DNA of 49,431 nucleotides from Gemmatimonadetes bacterium bin94 (GCA_002238865.1 MPNE01000030.1:1-49431); one strand, 5' to 3'; positions 15,794-25,516 are shown, counted from the first letter of the stretch. Translations and numbers: made by a program. The notes: generated by a model from the letters alone, not told the origin.

Positions 15794-18085
15794 TCAGTCT
15801 CTGAGTTCGGCGAGCTTCGCGCGGGCTTCGCGGGCGGGCGCGAACGATTCGTCCGCGGGTTCCCAGGCCAACAGCGCGCTCCCGAGGTGCGCCAAGGCAC
15901 CCGCGGTATCGCCGCTCGCTTCGAGCACCTTGGCCAGCTCGAGGTGGGTGTGCGGATCGGAAGGCACGAGGCGAAGCGCCTCCCGCAGTTCCGCCTCGGC
16001 CTCGTCCAGGCGGCCCGCCTTTCGCAGCGTGCCCCCGATCCAGCGATACCACTCGAGGGTTCGGTCATCCCGGGACAGGGCATCCCGGTAGTGGCGTTCA
16101 GCCGCAATGTAGTTGCCGTCCAGCTCCTCGATCCGTCCAAGGGCGGCGATCAGGGACGGACGGAACCGGTCGGCCCCCCACGTCTCGATCCAATCCGACG
16201 CGGCGCGGTAGGTGGCCCGCGCGGCCGCCCTTTCCCCCGCTTCGAGCGCGATTCGAATCCGCCACTGCGCGACGTAGTAGGGGTCGTGCTCCGGCGCATC
16301 GAGGTCAAGCTGGGACCGCAGAGCCTCGAAAAGGACGGCGGCATCCTCCTGCCGCTCCGCTTCGAGATAGATGCCGATGTCGGCGAGCCGGTACTCGGCG
16401 ATCTCGAGTGGCGTGTACACCCCCGACACCTCTTCCAGCAAGGCCCGGGCAGTCCGGATCGCGTCCCCCATTCGTCCCCGGAACCTATAGTAATCTTTCA
16501 GTTCGTCCAGCACCTGAGCCTTCTGCCGGGGCGTCCGGGCCAGTTCCAACGCACGCTCATATGCAGCCCGCGCCGCGTCGAAGCGGCCTGCGTGGAGGTC
16601 CAGCGAAGCGAGTTCGGCGACCGGCTCCGGGTTGAGGGGATCGACGATGATCGCCCGCTCGAGATGCTCGCGCGCGACGCCGTACGCCCCGAGCCGTGTG
16701 TGGATTCGGGCCAGATCCAGGTGCCCGGTGTAGTCCGCGGGAATCCGCCTCGCGTACTGTTCGAGGGCGGCCAGTGCCTGATCGTCGTCACCGAGGTTCT
16801 CGTAAGCCTCCGCCAGTTCCTTGAGTAGCGCATGGTTGTCGGGACTCAGCCGATATCGCGTCTGGAGCGTCTGGATCAGACCGTCCCAGTCGCCCCGGAT
16901 CGACTGGCCGAGGGCGTAGTATTCGAGGGCGGCCGGGTCCTCGGGATGGAGCGCGACCCACATTTCAATGACGGCCCATCCTTGATCCGGCTGCTCCGTC
17001 AGAAAGTAGTAGTCGGCCCTGGCCTTGAAACCCAGCCGTTCCGGGAACCGGTAGAGGTGGTCCAGGGCGGCCCGCAGGGCGGTGACGGCTTCCTCCGGCC
17101 GGTTGTTGTCCACGTACACCGCGGACAGATCGTACTGAGCCACGGCGAAAGTCGGATCGAGCGCCGTCGCGGCTCGCAGCCCGTTCAGGGCGGCGTCCAC
17201 GTCCGCCGGATGGGAGAGAAGCAGCGCATACGCCCTTCCGAAGGCCGCCAAGGCCCCTTCGTCCTCGGTCAGACGATCCCGGACCGGGAGATCTTCGATC
17301 CCGTCCCGGTCGGGAATGTCGAGTGCCTCGGCGAGTGTTTCCGACATCTCATCGACTAGCGCCAGAAGGTCGGCTCCCTCGTGCACGGTCTCGCTGACGC
17401 GGGTGCCGGTGCCCGCGTCGTCGAGTGCCAGAGTCACCCTATATCCGGCCTCCATCCGATCGACGGTACCGCTGACGATGAACGTCGCGTGCAGCAGTTC
17501 CGCCACCGCGCGTCTTAGCGCCAGCGGGATGGGGCCCCCACGCTGAAGCCCGTACTCCGCAAGGCGCTCGTTGAACACGGAGAGCGAGACGGGTTCGAAG
17601 AAGTCGTCCGCGGCCAGATCCAGCTCGAGCGCGAGCGGAGCCATGTAGGTGAGCCAAAGCTCCTCCTCCGCCAGTCCCGGCCCGGCGTGGAAACGGGACA
17701 GTGCCGTCCGTTTCCGGTACTCCGGCTTCGCCACGGTGCGTTCCACTGTTGCCCCTTCCAACTCGAACGCGGCCGTCGTCGTCCGCGCCCCGAGGTCGGC
17801 CTCCCGGAACCAGAGGATGAGGACCGCCGCCGCGACCGCGACGTTCACCGGAATCCCGATCTTCTCGGCCATCGGCACCTCGTCCCGGCCGGGGCGGCCG
17901 TGAAACCACCCGAGCATCGCCACACTCGGAAACAGAAGCAGAAGCGCCGACATGACGATTCTCGGCAGGTACGGCGACAGGAGAAACTCGGCAACGATGA
18001 ACGCGGCGCACTCGACGAGTGCCCAAGAAGCGCCAGCGTAGACCGCGAGCACCTGCGGCACGCGCCGCTCGAAAAGGTTCCGCAT
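15794..18085 (-). CDS. Membrane-anchored TPR protein
   Basis: 763 residues. The N-terminus has three hydrophobic helices: about 12-35 (VLAVYAGASWALVECAAFIV), 40-60 (LPRIVMSALLLLFPSVAMLG) and 78-94 (IPVNVAVAAAVLILWF). Residues ~190-260 (LHATFIVSGTVDRMEAGYRV) resemble the TolB/FlgO-like domain often found in such proteins. From ~290 to the end there are about ten TPR-like helix pairs (e.g. PTFAVAQYDLSAVYVDNNRP, SDPHTHLELAKVLEASGDTA). Start ATG 18085 has GGAGG about 11 bases upstream. TPR membrane proteins of this form usually scaffold envelope complexes or act downstream of regulators; the specific role is unknown. Monocistronic. Confidence 0.8.
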   Translation of the reverse strand: MRNLFERRVPQVLAVYAGASWALVECAAFIVAEFLLSPYLPRIVMSALLLLFPSVAMLGWFHGRPGRDEVPMAEKIGIPVNVAVAAAVLILWFREADLGARTTTAAFELEGATVERTVAKPEYRKRTALSRFHAGPGLAEEELWLTYMAPLALELDLAADDFFEPVSLSVFNERLAEYGLQRGGPIPLALRRAVAELLHATFIVSGTVDRMEAGYRVTLALDDAGTGTRVSETVHEGADLLALVDEMSETLAEALDIPDRDGIEDLPVRDRLTEDEGALAAFGRAYALLLSHPADVDAALNGLRAATALDPTFAVAQYDLSAVYVDNNRPEEAVTALRAALDHLYRFPERLGFKARADYYFLTEQPDQGWAVIEMWVALHPEDPAALEYYALGQSIRGDWDGLIQTLQTRYRLSPDNHALLKELAEAYENLGDDDQALAALEQYARRIPADYTGHLDLARIHTRLGAYGVAREHLERAIIVDPLNPEPVAELASLDLHAGRFDAARAAYERALELARTPRQKAQVLDELKDYYRFRGRMGDAIRTARALLEEVSGVYTPLEIAEYRLADIGIYLEAERQEDAAVLFEALRSQLDLDAPEHDPYYVAQWRIRIALEAGERAAARATYRAASDWIETWGADRFRPSLIAALGRIEELDGNYIAAERHYRDALSRDDRTLEWYRWIGGTLRKAGRLDEAEAELREALRLVPSDPHTHLELAKVLEASGDTAGALAHLGSALLAWEPADESFAPAREARAKLAELRD

Positions 18086-18386
18086 CAGGCCCGGCCTCCG
18101 TTGGCTCCCTTTCAGACTCCGGCACCTCTCTCTCGGAAGCCGAGCGATACCCGGGGTGGACAGGTTACGCCCAGCCCTTGGCCGCCTTCCTTCTCTTCAG
18201 AAACGATCGGGAGATACGAGATTGCCTTTCGCGCCCCCTGGGGCCGAGGCCGATTCCGGCTGAGGCCAACGTTCATCGCAATACGCTCGGTGGTCGCCTG
18301 TCAACTGTCAACCCTCGGGTCAGGGCGCGGCCGCTACGCCATGATGATTGCCTCGTTGACGGCGTGGATGGGAGAGAGGAGATGCC

Positions 18387-18506
18387 TCATCGTCCACGGG
18401 CTTGAGCCCGACGATCCGCCGGTCGCACTGGAAAAGGATCGACCCCCTGGTGGGCAACATAGACGGTTGCCAAGAGACCGAGAACGATGGTCAGGTAGCG
18501 CTTCAT
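18387..18506 (-). CDS. 39-residue secreted or anchored peptide
   Basis: ATG 18506 has an excellent ribosome site (GGGAAGGAAACG). The peptide starts MKRYLTIVLGLLATVYVAHQ, a signal peptide or anchor, then becomes proline/arginine-rich (PFPVRPADRR). The other frame at the same point continues with a more protein-like LKPVDDEASPLS, so a frameshift is possible. The rest of 18086-18699 holds no other gene I can support. Confidence 0.35.
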   Translation of the reverse strand: MKRYLTIVLGLLATVYVAHQGVDPFPVRPADRRAQARGR

Positions 18507-18699
18507 CGTTTCCTTCCCAAGGGGGAGTATGACTTTCGATTCGTCGGTGGGACCTCGCATCAAGCCAAGGTGAGGAGCAGCTGACTGATCTGCAAGGGAA
18601 GCCCCGCGACGGGTGATGAGTGCGTTGATGGCGAGGAAGCGGACGAGAACCTATCGTGAAGCGATGTTCTGACGGCTAGGTAAGAGAGGCTATCGATTC

Positions 18700-19596
18700 G
18701 TGACCCACGGCATTGAGGACATCGCTCGTCGCTACTACAGGGCGGAGGGCGAAAGCAAGGCTCCGTGGGGCACTACCGTTTTGGTCGTCGTCATTCTCAC
18801 GATTGTGGCAGTGCAGCTGGCAGCTAGAGGTGGCGCGGCGGCGACAACCATAGGGTTGTTAGCCTTGGGGATCGCCTGTGCCGGTGTCCCCGCGCTTGTC
18901 GCAAGGAGGCATTTGTCCCGAGGGCTGGCGGCGTTTCGAGAGGGTGATCCGAATGCGGTGCGACCTGTCTGTGCGTTGGCCATGCGCGAGTTCCGAAAGC
19001 AAATCGAGGCCCATCGTGCCAGGACCCTTGGAAGCGAGTCGGACTGGCAGATCGCTCGCGGGACAGTCGCCAAGAAGGCGGATGAGGCCCAGCGTGCTGT
19101 GGCCTACTGGCGAGGCCGACAACGGCAGGAACCGGACAACGAGGTGGCGGCCACTCAACTCAGCGTCGCGCGTAGCATCGAACAGAAGCTCCGGACGGCC
19201 CTGAGTAAGCTGGACGCGAAGGCGGACGCGCTACTGCGTTTCTACAACGACTGCGACGCTAAGCTGTCCCTTATGGATCGCTACAACAGGGACATGGACG
19301 AGTCGCGCCGCCTGGAGGAGTTGTCGGGGAGCATCGACTCCGCAATCGCAGCGGCGGAGGGCACCCTCACCGCGATTGGCGCACAGTTCGTCCGAGAGGC
19401 CGAAGCGATGGGGCACGCACTCGGCGGGTTGGCGCGTATCCAGATAGAATCGCTCGCCGGTGAAGTCCCGCTTGACAACATCGAGCACCTCGCCGACCGC
19501 ATCATCGCGAGTTCGGATGCGCAACGCCGTGCGGTTGAGGACCTGGACAGCGCGTTGTTGACAGGCCACCGGCGCGAGAGTGCGAGTCACCTGTGA
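18700..19596 (+). CDS. Membrane protein with coiled coil, function unknown
   Basis: 298 residues from GTG 18700 (AGAGAGG upstream). Two adjacent transmembrane helices at about 25-42 (TTVLVVVILTIVAVQLAA) and 47-68 (ATTIGLLALGIACAGVPALV) are followed by a long charged helical domain: ~150-190 (AATQLSVARSIEQKLRTALS, KLDAKADALLRFYNDCDAKL) and a second helix with IDSAIAAAEGTLTAIGAQFV. The topology (hairpin anchor, cytoplasmic coiled coil) resembles DUF- or PspA-adjacent membrane proteins but no motif is diagnostic. Its stop overlaps the next start, and it heads a co-directional run ending in an ABC exporter. Confidence 0.6.
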   Translation: MTHGIEDIARRYYRAEGESKAPWGTTVLVVVILTIVAVQLAARGGAAATTIGLLALGIACAGVPALVARRHLSRGLAAFREGDPNAVRPVCALAMREFRKQIEAHRARTLGSESDWQIARGTVAKKADEAQRAVAYWRGRQRQEPDNEVAATQLSVARSIEQKLRTALSKLDAKADALLRFYNDCDAKLSLMDRYNRDMDESRRLEELSGSIDSAIAAAEGTLTAIGAQFVREAEAMGHALGGLARIQIESLAGEVPLDNIEHLADRIIASSDAQRRAVEDLDSALLTGHRRESASHL

Positions 19597-19904
19597 GCAT
19601 GCTCAAGGAGCGAGCCGAACTGGTCCGCCAAACCTGGTCGGAAGTCATCCGGCACGCCGGCAACCGCTGGGCGTTCTTTGATCCGGAGGGAAGACTACTC
19701 GGCAGCGATCATCCCGCGACAGTCCGACAAGACGACATGGACTTGGACCACGTTGACGTGTGGCGGCTCGAACCGCAGCCCGCCGACGATAATGGCGCAC
19801 CGGAACGCCGGGTGCCTCAACACGGGGCAGCGGCGGTCGTGCTCGTGGTTCACGTGCTCGGAGCCAGGCCGACATGGTTGCCACCTTCATCATCTTCGCC
19901 GTAA
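19593..19904 (+). CDS. Small hypothetical protein
   Basis: GTG 19593 overlaps the preceding TGA (GTGA); ATG 19599 is also possible. The first 65 residues look like protein (MLKERAELVRQTWSEVIRHA, RWAFFDPEGRLLGSDHPATV, DLDHVDVWRLEPQ); the last 35 are low-complexity and may reflect a frameshift. No family recognised. Confidence 0.4.
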   Translation: MSMLKERAELVRQTWSEVIRHAGNRWAFFDPEGRLLGSDHPATVRQDDMDLDHVDVWRLEPQPADDNGAPERRVPQHGAAAVVLVVHVLGARPTWLPPSSSSP

Positions 19905-19922
19905 CCGGGGTTGGGAGTTCCA

Positions 19923-20135
19923 ATGAACGTCCGCATCATCCGAATCGTCATCGCCGCCCTCATGTTCGCCGCCTGGATGCAAAATGAAGCGGCGCTATGG
20001 ATCGCCGAGCAGACCATCCCGAGTACCTACGACGCCTCAGCCAGCGTGTTCTTCAGCGCGTGCCTCACGCTCACGTTCTTCATAGCGTGTCTGTACGTCG
20101 CGATCGGCCCGCAGAGTCCGGGGAACGGGAGGTAG
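19923..20135 (+). CDS. Small two-helix membrane protein
   Basis: 70 residues from ATG 19923 with GGGAG upstream. MNVRIIRIVIAALMFAAWMQ and SASVFFSACLTLTFFIACLY form two transmembrane helices separated by a short polar loop. It sits 30 bases ahead of the ABC exporter genes and may belong to the same transcript. Function unknown. Confidence 0.5.
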   Translation: MNVRIIRIVIAALMFAAWMQNEAALWIAEQTIPSTYDASASVFFSACLTLTFFIACLYVAIGPQSPGNGR

Positions 20136-20165
20136 GGGCTCTCTTGTCCACGTAGACCGTTACAT

Positions 20166-21137
20166 ATGGCAAACACCGGACCACCACGGGCGCCCGACAT
20201 GCACGCAATCCAGCTCTTCGACCTGACAAAGCGCTACGGGACCAGCACCGCGAAATCGGTGCTGGCCGTGGACCGGATTTCCTTCGCCGTCGAGGAGGGC
20301 CAGGTGTTCGGTTTCCTCGGTCCCAACGGAAGCGGCAAGACGACCACTATCGGGATGCTCGTGGGCACCATCAAGCCTACGGGCGGCCGCTTCACCCTGT
20401 TGGGAGCTTCCGGCCCCAAGGGCCTCATGGCCGCCCGTGCCCGCGTCGGCGCCACGCTGGAGACGCCCAACTTCTACCCGCACATGAGCGGTCGCGACAA
20501 CCTGCTTGTTGCTGCGGCGGTCAAGGGCGTGGGCCGCCCCCGCATCGAGGAGTGCCTGGAACTGGTCGGCCTGTCCGACCGCGCGAAGCACCGCTTCAAG
20601 ACCTATTCGCTCGGGATGAAGCAGCGGCTGGCGCTCGCGGCCACCATGCTGAACGACCCCGAACTGATCATCCTCGACGAGCCCGCCAACGGGCTCGATC
20701 CCCAGGGAATCCGCGAGATCCGCGAGATCATCCGCATTCTGGCCGACCGCGGCAAGACGATCTTTCTGTCGAGCCATCTGCTCGCGGAAGTCGAGCGCAC
20801 CTGCTCCCATTTCGCGATCATCCGCCAAGGGAGGATCGTTGCCTGGGGTGCTGTGGCGGAGGTGGTGGGCGAAGGAAGCGCGGTGTTGCTACGCGCGGAG
20901 GACACCGAAGCCCTCGCGGGCGCAATGCAGACGTATCCGGAAGCGACTTCGGTGCGTCGGACCGACGAAGGCATCGTCGCTACGCTGGAAGCTGACGACT
21001 TGGCCAGCGTGACACGCTACCTGGCGGGACAGGGGATCTACCTGTCCCATCTGGCACCGTACCGGCCGAGCTTGGAGGAGGTTTTCATCGACGTTACCCA
21101 AGGTGCCGTGGATTCGATGACGGAGATCGCATCTTGA
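20166..21137 (+). CDS. ABC-2 type transporter ATP-binding protein
   Basis: 323 residues, the ATPase of an ABC exporter. Walker A GPNGSGKTT at 52-60, signature YSLGMKQRL at about 147-155, Walker B LIILDEP at 167-173, and switch His204 in FLSSHL. The C-terminal ~100 residues (VLLRAEDTEALAGAMQTYPE, then LEEVFIDVT) match the accessory domain of CcmA/DrrA-like ATPases that power export of lipids, antibiotics or polysaccharide. The start at ATG 20166 lacks a strong ribosome site; the methionine twelve codons in is an alternative. It overlaps the permease start by four bases. Substrate cannot be read from the sequence. Confidence 0.9.
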   Translation: MANTGPPRAPDMHAIQLFDLTKRYGTSTAKSVLAVDRISFAVEEGQVFGFLGPNGSGKTTTIGMLVGTIKPTGGRFTLLGASGPKGLMAARARVGATLETPNFYPHMSGRDNLLVAAAVKGVGRPRIEECLELVGLSDRAKHRFKTYSLGMKQRLALAATMLNDPELIILDEPANGLDPQGIREIREIIRILADRGKTIFLSSHLLAEVERTCSHFAIIRQGRIVAWGAVAEVVGEGSAVLLRAEDTEALAGAMQTYPEATSVRRTDEGIVATLEADDLASVTRYLAGQGIYLSHLAPYRPSLEEVFIDVTQGAVDSMTEIAS

Positions 21138-21958
21138 AGGTCGTGGGCGTGCTTCTGCGGATCGAGTGGCTCAAGACGGTCAAGCGGCGAGCCTTCTGGG
21201 TGGCCGTGGGCGCATTTGCCGTCTTCACCGCGATTCCCGCAGTCGAAGGCGTCCGCGGCGCCCGCCGGAATCCGAACCTGTCATATGCCCTCCCGGAGAG
21301 CTGGCCTGACATCTTGGGCGCCGCGACCGGGATCGGACCGTTTTTCGCCGGCGTGCTGATGATCCTGCTCGTAGCACCCGAGTTCACTTGGCGCACGGCG
21401 CGCCAGAACGTGATCGACGGCCTCAGCAAGGAGAGGTTCTACGCGGGGAAGGTCATGTTGCTCGCCGGACTCGTCCTGCTCTTCATCGCAACGGCGGTGC
21501 TCATCGGCGTTGGTGGAACGCTGCTCAGCCCGAGCGAAGGCGGCCTCGGCATCCTGCGGCCGACGGATCTCAGCTATATGGGCGGTCTCGCCTTGAGCCT
21601 GCTGCTCGTCGGGAGTGCTGGGCTGATGCTCTCGGTGCTCATCCGTTCCTCGGGACCCGCGCTGGGCATCCTCTTCCTCTACCTCATCGTCGAGGAAGCG
21701 ATCATTGGGCTGATCTCGCAAGCGGGCGGGGCTCTGCGGCGCTCGGCCGAGTACTTTCCGTTCAACATTCTCGATCAACTCGGCGACGACCTCGCCCACT
21801 ACCCGGAGGTATTGGCCGATGTCAACGCGAAACGCACGGAACGTGGACTCGAATCTTGGGAGTTCCTCGATGTCGAGGTGCTCGCGGTCGCGGCGCTGGC
21901 CTACAGCGCCATCTTCCTCGGGGCCGCGTTTCTGAGCATGCGCCAGCGCGACCTGTAG
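21134..21958 (+). CDS. ABC-2 type transporter permease
   Basis: 274 residues, starting at TTG 21134 within the upstream gene's stop (TTGA). Six hydrophobic segments: RAFWVAVGAFAVFTAIPAVE, FFAGVLMILLVAPEF, AGKVMLLAGLVLLFIATAVL, GGLALSLLLVGSAGLMLSVL, PALGILFLYLIVEEAIIGLI and VAALAYSAIFLGAAFLSM. The motif RTARQNVIDGLSKERFYAGK is characteristic of ABC-2 permeases of the bacitracin/lantibiotic-immunity type. With the upstream ATPase it forms one transporter. TAGTAG double stop. Confidence 0.85.
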   Translation: MKVVGVLLRIEWLKTVKRRAFWVAVGAFAVFTAIPAVEGVRGARRNPNLSYALPESWPDILGAATGIGPFFAGVLMILLVAPEFTWRTARQNVIDGLSKERFYAGKVMLLAGLVLLFIATAVLIGVGGTLLSPSEGGLGILRPTDLSYMGGLALSLLLVGSAGLMLSVLIRSSGPALGILFLYLIVEEAIIGLISQAGGALRRSAEYFPFNILDQLGDDLAHYPEVLADVNAKRTERGLESWEFLDVEVLAVAALAYSAIFLGAAFLSMRQRDL

Positions 21959-22079
21959 TAGGCATTTCGGACAGTGACAGATCGACTGGTTGGCTACCTA
22001 CGCCGCCGGCAACGAGAACTCTGTGCGTGCCCGGTTGGCTGCAATATTGCGGAACTCGCGCCAGCCGTACCAGTACTCG

Positions 22080-22790
22080 CCCTAGTCGGACGTGTCGCGT
22101 TGCGATCCACGCCCCCCTCGCGGGAGTACCCCAGGCGTGGGGTGGGATGGCGTGCACATCCCAACCATCGCCGTGCCGTACCAGGCACCCCGAAGGGTGG
22201 TCGCTCCCGCCACGACCGCACCCTTCGGCACGGCATTGCCGTTCGTGCGGACGTGGTGCAACCTCAACGCGGGCGGTGCGATGTGGAGATCCTGCAAGCG
22301 CACGTGAACACGGCGATTCCGTGCACATGCACCCCGGTGTCGATGTGCACGCGCGGTACGCCACCGGCCCGGCCGAATCGACGGTCAAGATCCGTCCCTC
22401 GAAATCGGCTCGAACGCCATACCGAATCGCCTTGGATCAATCCCTCCGGGTAGGCCCGATCGGAGCATAACCCTTATCTCAACGAGGCGGTGAAGGCAGC
22501 CGTTGAGACTGCCCAGTTCCTCGACCGTCGAGGTATCTTAGCGGGGGTCTGCGTGGACGAACACGGCGCGAACGGAGTCCAGCGCCACGGGAATCCCGGG
22601 GGGAAAGTACCGCCGGGCGCCGCCAGCCGCCCGCCAGCAGACGCGGCCGGGCAGCAGGGCGCGGTGGAGGCCGAGCGCCTCGAACGCAGCGACCTTCTCG
22701 GACTCGGTCGGGAGCCGGGGCGGACCCGGATGCTCGATCAAGTAGGCGGACCGTCGACCGGTTCCGACGATAGTTATCCTCATTCCCAGA
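22080..22790 (-). pseudogene. Decayed copy of the 48.4-49.3 kb mobilisation region
   Basis: On the minus strand, 22545-22790 encodes YLIEHPGPPRLPTESEKVAA, FEALGLHRALLPGRVCWRAA and YFPPGIPVALDSVRAVFVHA, matching IEHPDLPWLPTEQEKVSAFE and its continuation in the gene at 48101. The copy then jumps to the 3' end of that gene (VWRSSRF-like DNA near 22430) and continues through the downstream noncoding block at 22130-22215. Start and middle are gone. It is evidence that a second element of this type was once inserted here. No other gene is seen from 21959 to 22904. Confidence 0.75.
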
Positions 22791-22904
22791 TATATGCGGC
22801 AGCTTGACAGTCCCGGGACGACCGCCTTCCTTCCCATTCCTAACCGCCACCACGGCCCCTGCGGGGCGCTGCAGCACTCAAGCCGATGGAGTGAAGGAGG
22901 ACCG

Positions 22905-23312
22905 ATGACCACGAGGTACGCAGTTTCGACGGACCTGGTGCGGCGCTACGGCTATCCTGCCGCGCGGGTCATGCTGGCCGCGATCTTCCTGCTCACCGGC
23001 TGGGACAAGCTCGCGGACAGGCATGACGCGGCGATGGACATCGCGGAGGTCGGCCTGCCTGCCCCGGTGGTTCTCGCGGTTCTGGCCGGAGTCGTGGAAC
23101 TGGTATGCGGGGTGCTGCTCGCCGTGGGGTGGCGGGCGGCTTGGGCGGCGGGCGGCCTGTTTCTGTTCCTGCTCCCGGTGACGGTGCTGCTCGAGAACCC
23201 CTTGGCGGCGTCCGCCGATTTCGGCACACTGATCGACTTCCTCAAGAATCTCGCGATCATGGGCGGTTTGCTGATGGTCGTGCTGTGGGAGCGCCGACGC
23301 GACGCCCGCTGA
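22905..23312 (+). CDS. DoxX family membrane protein
   Basis: 135 residues from ATG 22905, with GAAGGAGG just upstream. Four transmembrane helices: PAARVMLAAIFLLTGWDKLA, PVVLAVLAGVVELVCGVLLA, AAWAAGGLFLFLLPVTVLLE and LKNLAIMGGLLMVVLWERR. The R-x-x-L-A-x-I-F-x-x-x-G-x-D-K-L opening and the F-L-K-N-L-A-I-x-G-G motif in the last helix are diagnostic of DoxX proteins, which are linked to quinone/thiosulfate metabolism or redox stress in some bacteria. A stand-alone gene with no obvious partner. Confidence 0.85.
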   Translation: MTTRYAVSTDLVRRYGYPAARVMLAAIFLLTGWDKLADRHDAAMDIAEVGLPAPVVLAVLAGVVELVCGVLLAVGWRAAWAAGGLFLFLLPVTVLLENPLAASADFGTLIDFLKNLAIMGGLLMVVLWERRRDAR

Positions 23313-23374
23313 CCCCATTGGAGGCTCGCTGCCACTTGGCGTGGCCTGTGGTTCGGGTGCACATCACACTCCCG

Positions 23375-24718
23375 TCAGAAGAACCGCCGGCCCCGGTTCG
23401 CGCCCATCCTCGGGTTCACGATGTTATTGGTGACCGAGCCGAACGTGAAACTGAAGCCCACCTCGAACTCGAACTCGAACTCAGTTCCGAGCTGCCGGCG
23501 CTGGAGAAGCACATCCTCGTCGGCGATATCCTCGCGCGGCACGTAGAGCTGGTCCTTGACGCGCGCGACGCCCCCCGAAACGCTTAGGTTCAGCCCGCGC
23601 GCGATCCGGTATTCAACGCGCCCGAAGAGGTCGATGCGGTGCTGCGAGGGGTCGTGAAGGAACACGGACGCCTCGAGCGCGCTGTTGATCTCTCCCCAGG
23701 GCTGCTGGAACCGCGCCGCGACCTCGATGCGCTGTTCGGCGTGGGTCTCTCCGGTCTTGTCGAAGAGCGTGACCTCCTCGTAGTCGAACGAGGCGAGGCC
23801 GAGCGAATACAGCACCGTGATCTGCCGCCGCGTCGATTCGGCGTACGGAAAGAGGCTGTACTGGACGGCGGGCGCGGCCCGGATCGCGAGATCCTGGTTC
23901 ACGTGGGTGGATGTGAGCGCGGACGCGCGCGCCCCGGCGGACCAGTGCGAACCGAGGCTCCAGACGATCAGTCCTTCGTGATTGATGCTGCGCGACGGGC
24001 TGGTCAGCATCGTGCCGTCGCTGAACTCGAATTGGTCCCTCTCCCAGCGGCCGTCGGAGCTGAGGTCGATCTTGAGGCTCTCGGTAGTTCGGCTCGCCGA
24101 GAGCGACCCGTCGAAGGACCGGGAGCTTCGGCGGCTCTCCCCCTCCCATTCCGCTCCGACGCTGGTGCGGAACACCCACAAGTTCCATGGATCGTCGGCC
24201 GCCGCGGCTTGCTGAGTCGCGTCCGCCGCCGGCGCCGCGTAGCGGACATCGAGAAGCGGTCCCGCGGCGGTGGCGGTGACGTGGGGGACGAGCCCGAGCC
24301 TGAACGCGCGGGCCAGGCCCTCGCGCACCTCGTCCTCGGTGTCGCTCTGGCTGGAGACGAACCGCAGCGTGTCCGTCGGGCCGGCACGATCGGCCAGACG
24401 CAGGAAGAACAGGTTCCACGCCTCGCCGCCGCCTCCGGTGTCTTGCGAAGTCACCAGGACGTGGAGTTCGGCGTCCGCCCGGTCGCGCACGTAGTCGACG
24501 AACGGGACCTCGCGGCGGAAGTGGTCGAAGTCGCATCGCTCGCAGTCTAAGAACACCCGCAGCAGGTTGTCCCGGCCCACGCCGCCGCCCCGCTCCTGTG
24601 CCGCTGCCCCGGCCGTTCCGGCCATGATGGCCGTGTAGGCGATGGCCGCGCGGAGAAGAATCCGCGTCCGCCCGGCAGACAGCCGCCCGGCGCTGATCCG
24701 CCTTACCCTGGACTCCAT
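23375..24718 (-). CDS. Predicted outer-membrane protein
   Basis: 447 residues from ATG 24718, with GAGGAG at about 7 bases. A signal peptide (ILLRAAIAYTAIMAGTAGAA) precedes an N-terminal soluble domain of ~140 residues containing VFLDCERCDFDHFRREVPFV, DYVRDRADAELHVLVTSQD and LRFVSSQSDTEDEVREGLAR. A C-terminal barrel-like half follows with alternating strands (SLGLASFDYEEVTLFDKTGE, TEFEFEFEVGFSFTFGSV) and terminal Phe. The CERCDFDHFRREVPFVDYV pattern is typical of a conserved uncharacterised group in Gemmatimonadota and related phyla. It converges on doxX and lies downstream of a two-component system read in the same direction. Confidence 0.75.
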   Translation of the reverse strand: MESRVRRISAGRLSAGRTRILLRAAIAYTAIMAGTAGAAAQERGGGVGRDNLLRVFLDCERCDFDHFRREVPFVDYVRDRADAELHVLVTSQDTGGGGEAWNLFFLRLADRAGPTDTLRFVSSQSDTEDEVREGLARAFRLGLVPHVTATAAGPLLDVRYAAPAADATQQAAAADDPWNLWVFRTSVGAEWEGESRRSSRSFDGSLSASRTTESLKIDLSSDGRWERDQFEFSDGTMLTSPSRSINHEGLIVWSLGSHWSAGARASALTSTHVNQDLAIRAAPAVQYSLFPYAESTRRQITVLYSLGLASFDYEEVTLFDKTGETHAEQRIEVAARFQQPWGEINSALEASVFLHDPSQHRIDLFGRVEYRIARGLNLSVSGGVARVKDQLYVPREDIADEDVLLQRRQLGTEFEFEFEVGFSFTFGSVTNNIVNPRMGANRGRRFF

Positions 24719-24808
24719 GTTCGGCTCCTCGCTGTACGTTGACTCGTTCGAGTCCCGCAATCTGGCGGAGCCGCGGCGCTGAATGGTGGAGCCCGGGTCA
24801 AAATATTG

Positions 24809-25516
24809 TCAGGAAGTTGTCTGGGCCTTCGGCCGATCCTGGCGGAGCCGGTATCCGCGGCGGTGCGCGGTGAGAATGTGGCGAGGCTCGGCCGGGTCTT
24901 CCTCGAGCTTGCGCCTCAACTCGGCGATGTGCGTGTCCACCGTGCGGCTCAAGACCGCAGCTCCGTACCCCCAGACCTCCGTCATCAGCCATGCCCGGCT
25001 CGCCACGGTTCCCCGCCTGCGCACGAGCGCCACCAGCAGGTCGAATTCCTTCGGCGTGAGGTGGACCTCCACACCGCGCCGCAGGACCGTCCGGTGATCC
25101 ACGCGGATCTCGATGTCCCCGAACGCCTCGGTAGCCGCGGATTCCCCGCCGCGTCCCGCGCGCCGGAGGATCGCGCTCACCCGGCCCAACAGTTCGAGCA
25201 CGCTGAACGGCTTCGTCACGTAGTCGTCCGCACCAAGCCGGAAGCCCATCACCTTGTCGGCTTCCTCACCCTTCGCCGTCAGGATCAGGACCGGCACGTC
25301 AACCCCTCGGTCGCGCAGGGAGCGCAGCACCCGGTAGCCGTCCATCTGCGGGAGCATGAGGTCGAGCACCACCAAGTCCGGCTCACCGGCCAGCACGGCT
25401 TCGAGGCCCGCGCGTCCGTCCGCAGCCACCTCGACGGCATGTCCGTCGATCTCGAGGTTGTTGCGCAGCCCGTACGCGATGCGCGCGTTGTCCTCGACGA
25501 TGAGGATGCGGGCCAC
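24809..25516 (-). CDS. OmpR/PhoB-family response regulator
   Basis: 235 residues. Receiver domain 1-120: acidic pair Glu8/Asp9 (IVEDN), phosphoacceptor Asp52 in VVLDLMLPQMDG, conserved Thr80 and Lys102 (YVTKPFS). C-terminal winged helix 135-230: VHLTPKEFDLLVALVRRRG, LMTEVWGYG, RTVDTHIAELRRKLEEDP, HILTAHRRGYRL. It follows the kinase by five bases and is the second gene of that operon. It may regulate the outer-membrane gene about 90 bases downstream, an inference from position only. Confidence 0.93.
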   Translation of the reverse strand: MARILIVEDNARIAYGLRNNLEIDGHAVEVAADGRAGLEAVLAGEPDLVVLDLMLPQMDGYRVLRSLRDRGVDVPVLILTAKGEEADKVMGFRLGADDYVTKPFSVLELLGRVSAILRRAGRGGESAATEAFGDIEIRVDHRTVLRRGVEVHLTPKEFDLLVALVRRRGTVASRAWLMTEVWGYGAAVLSRTVDTHIAELRRKLEEDPAEPRHILTAHRRGYRLRQDRPKAQTTS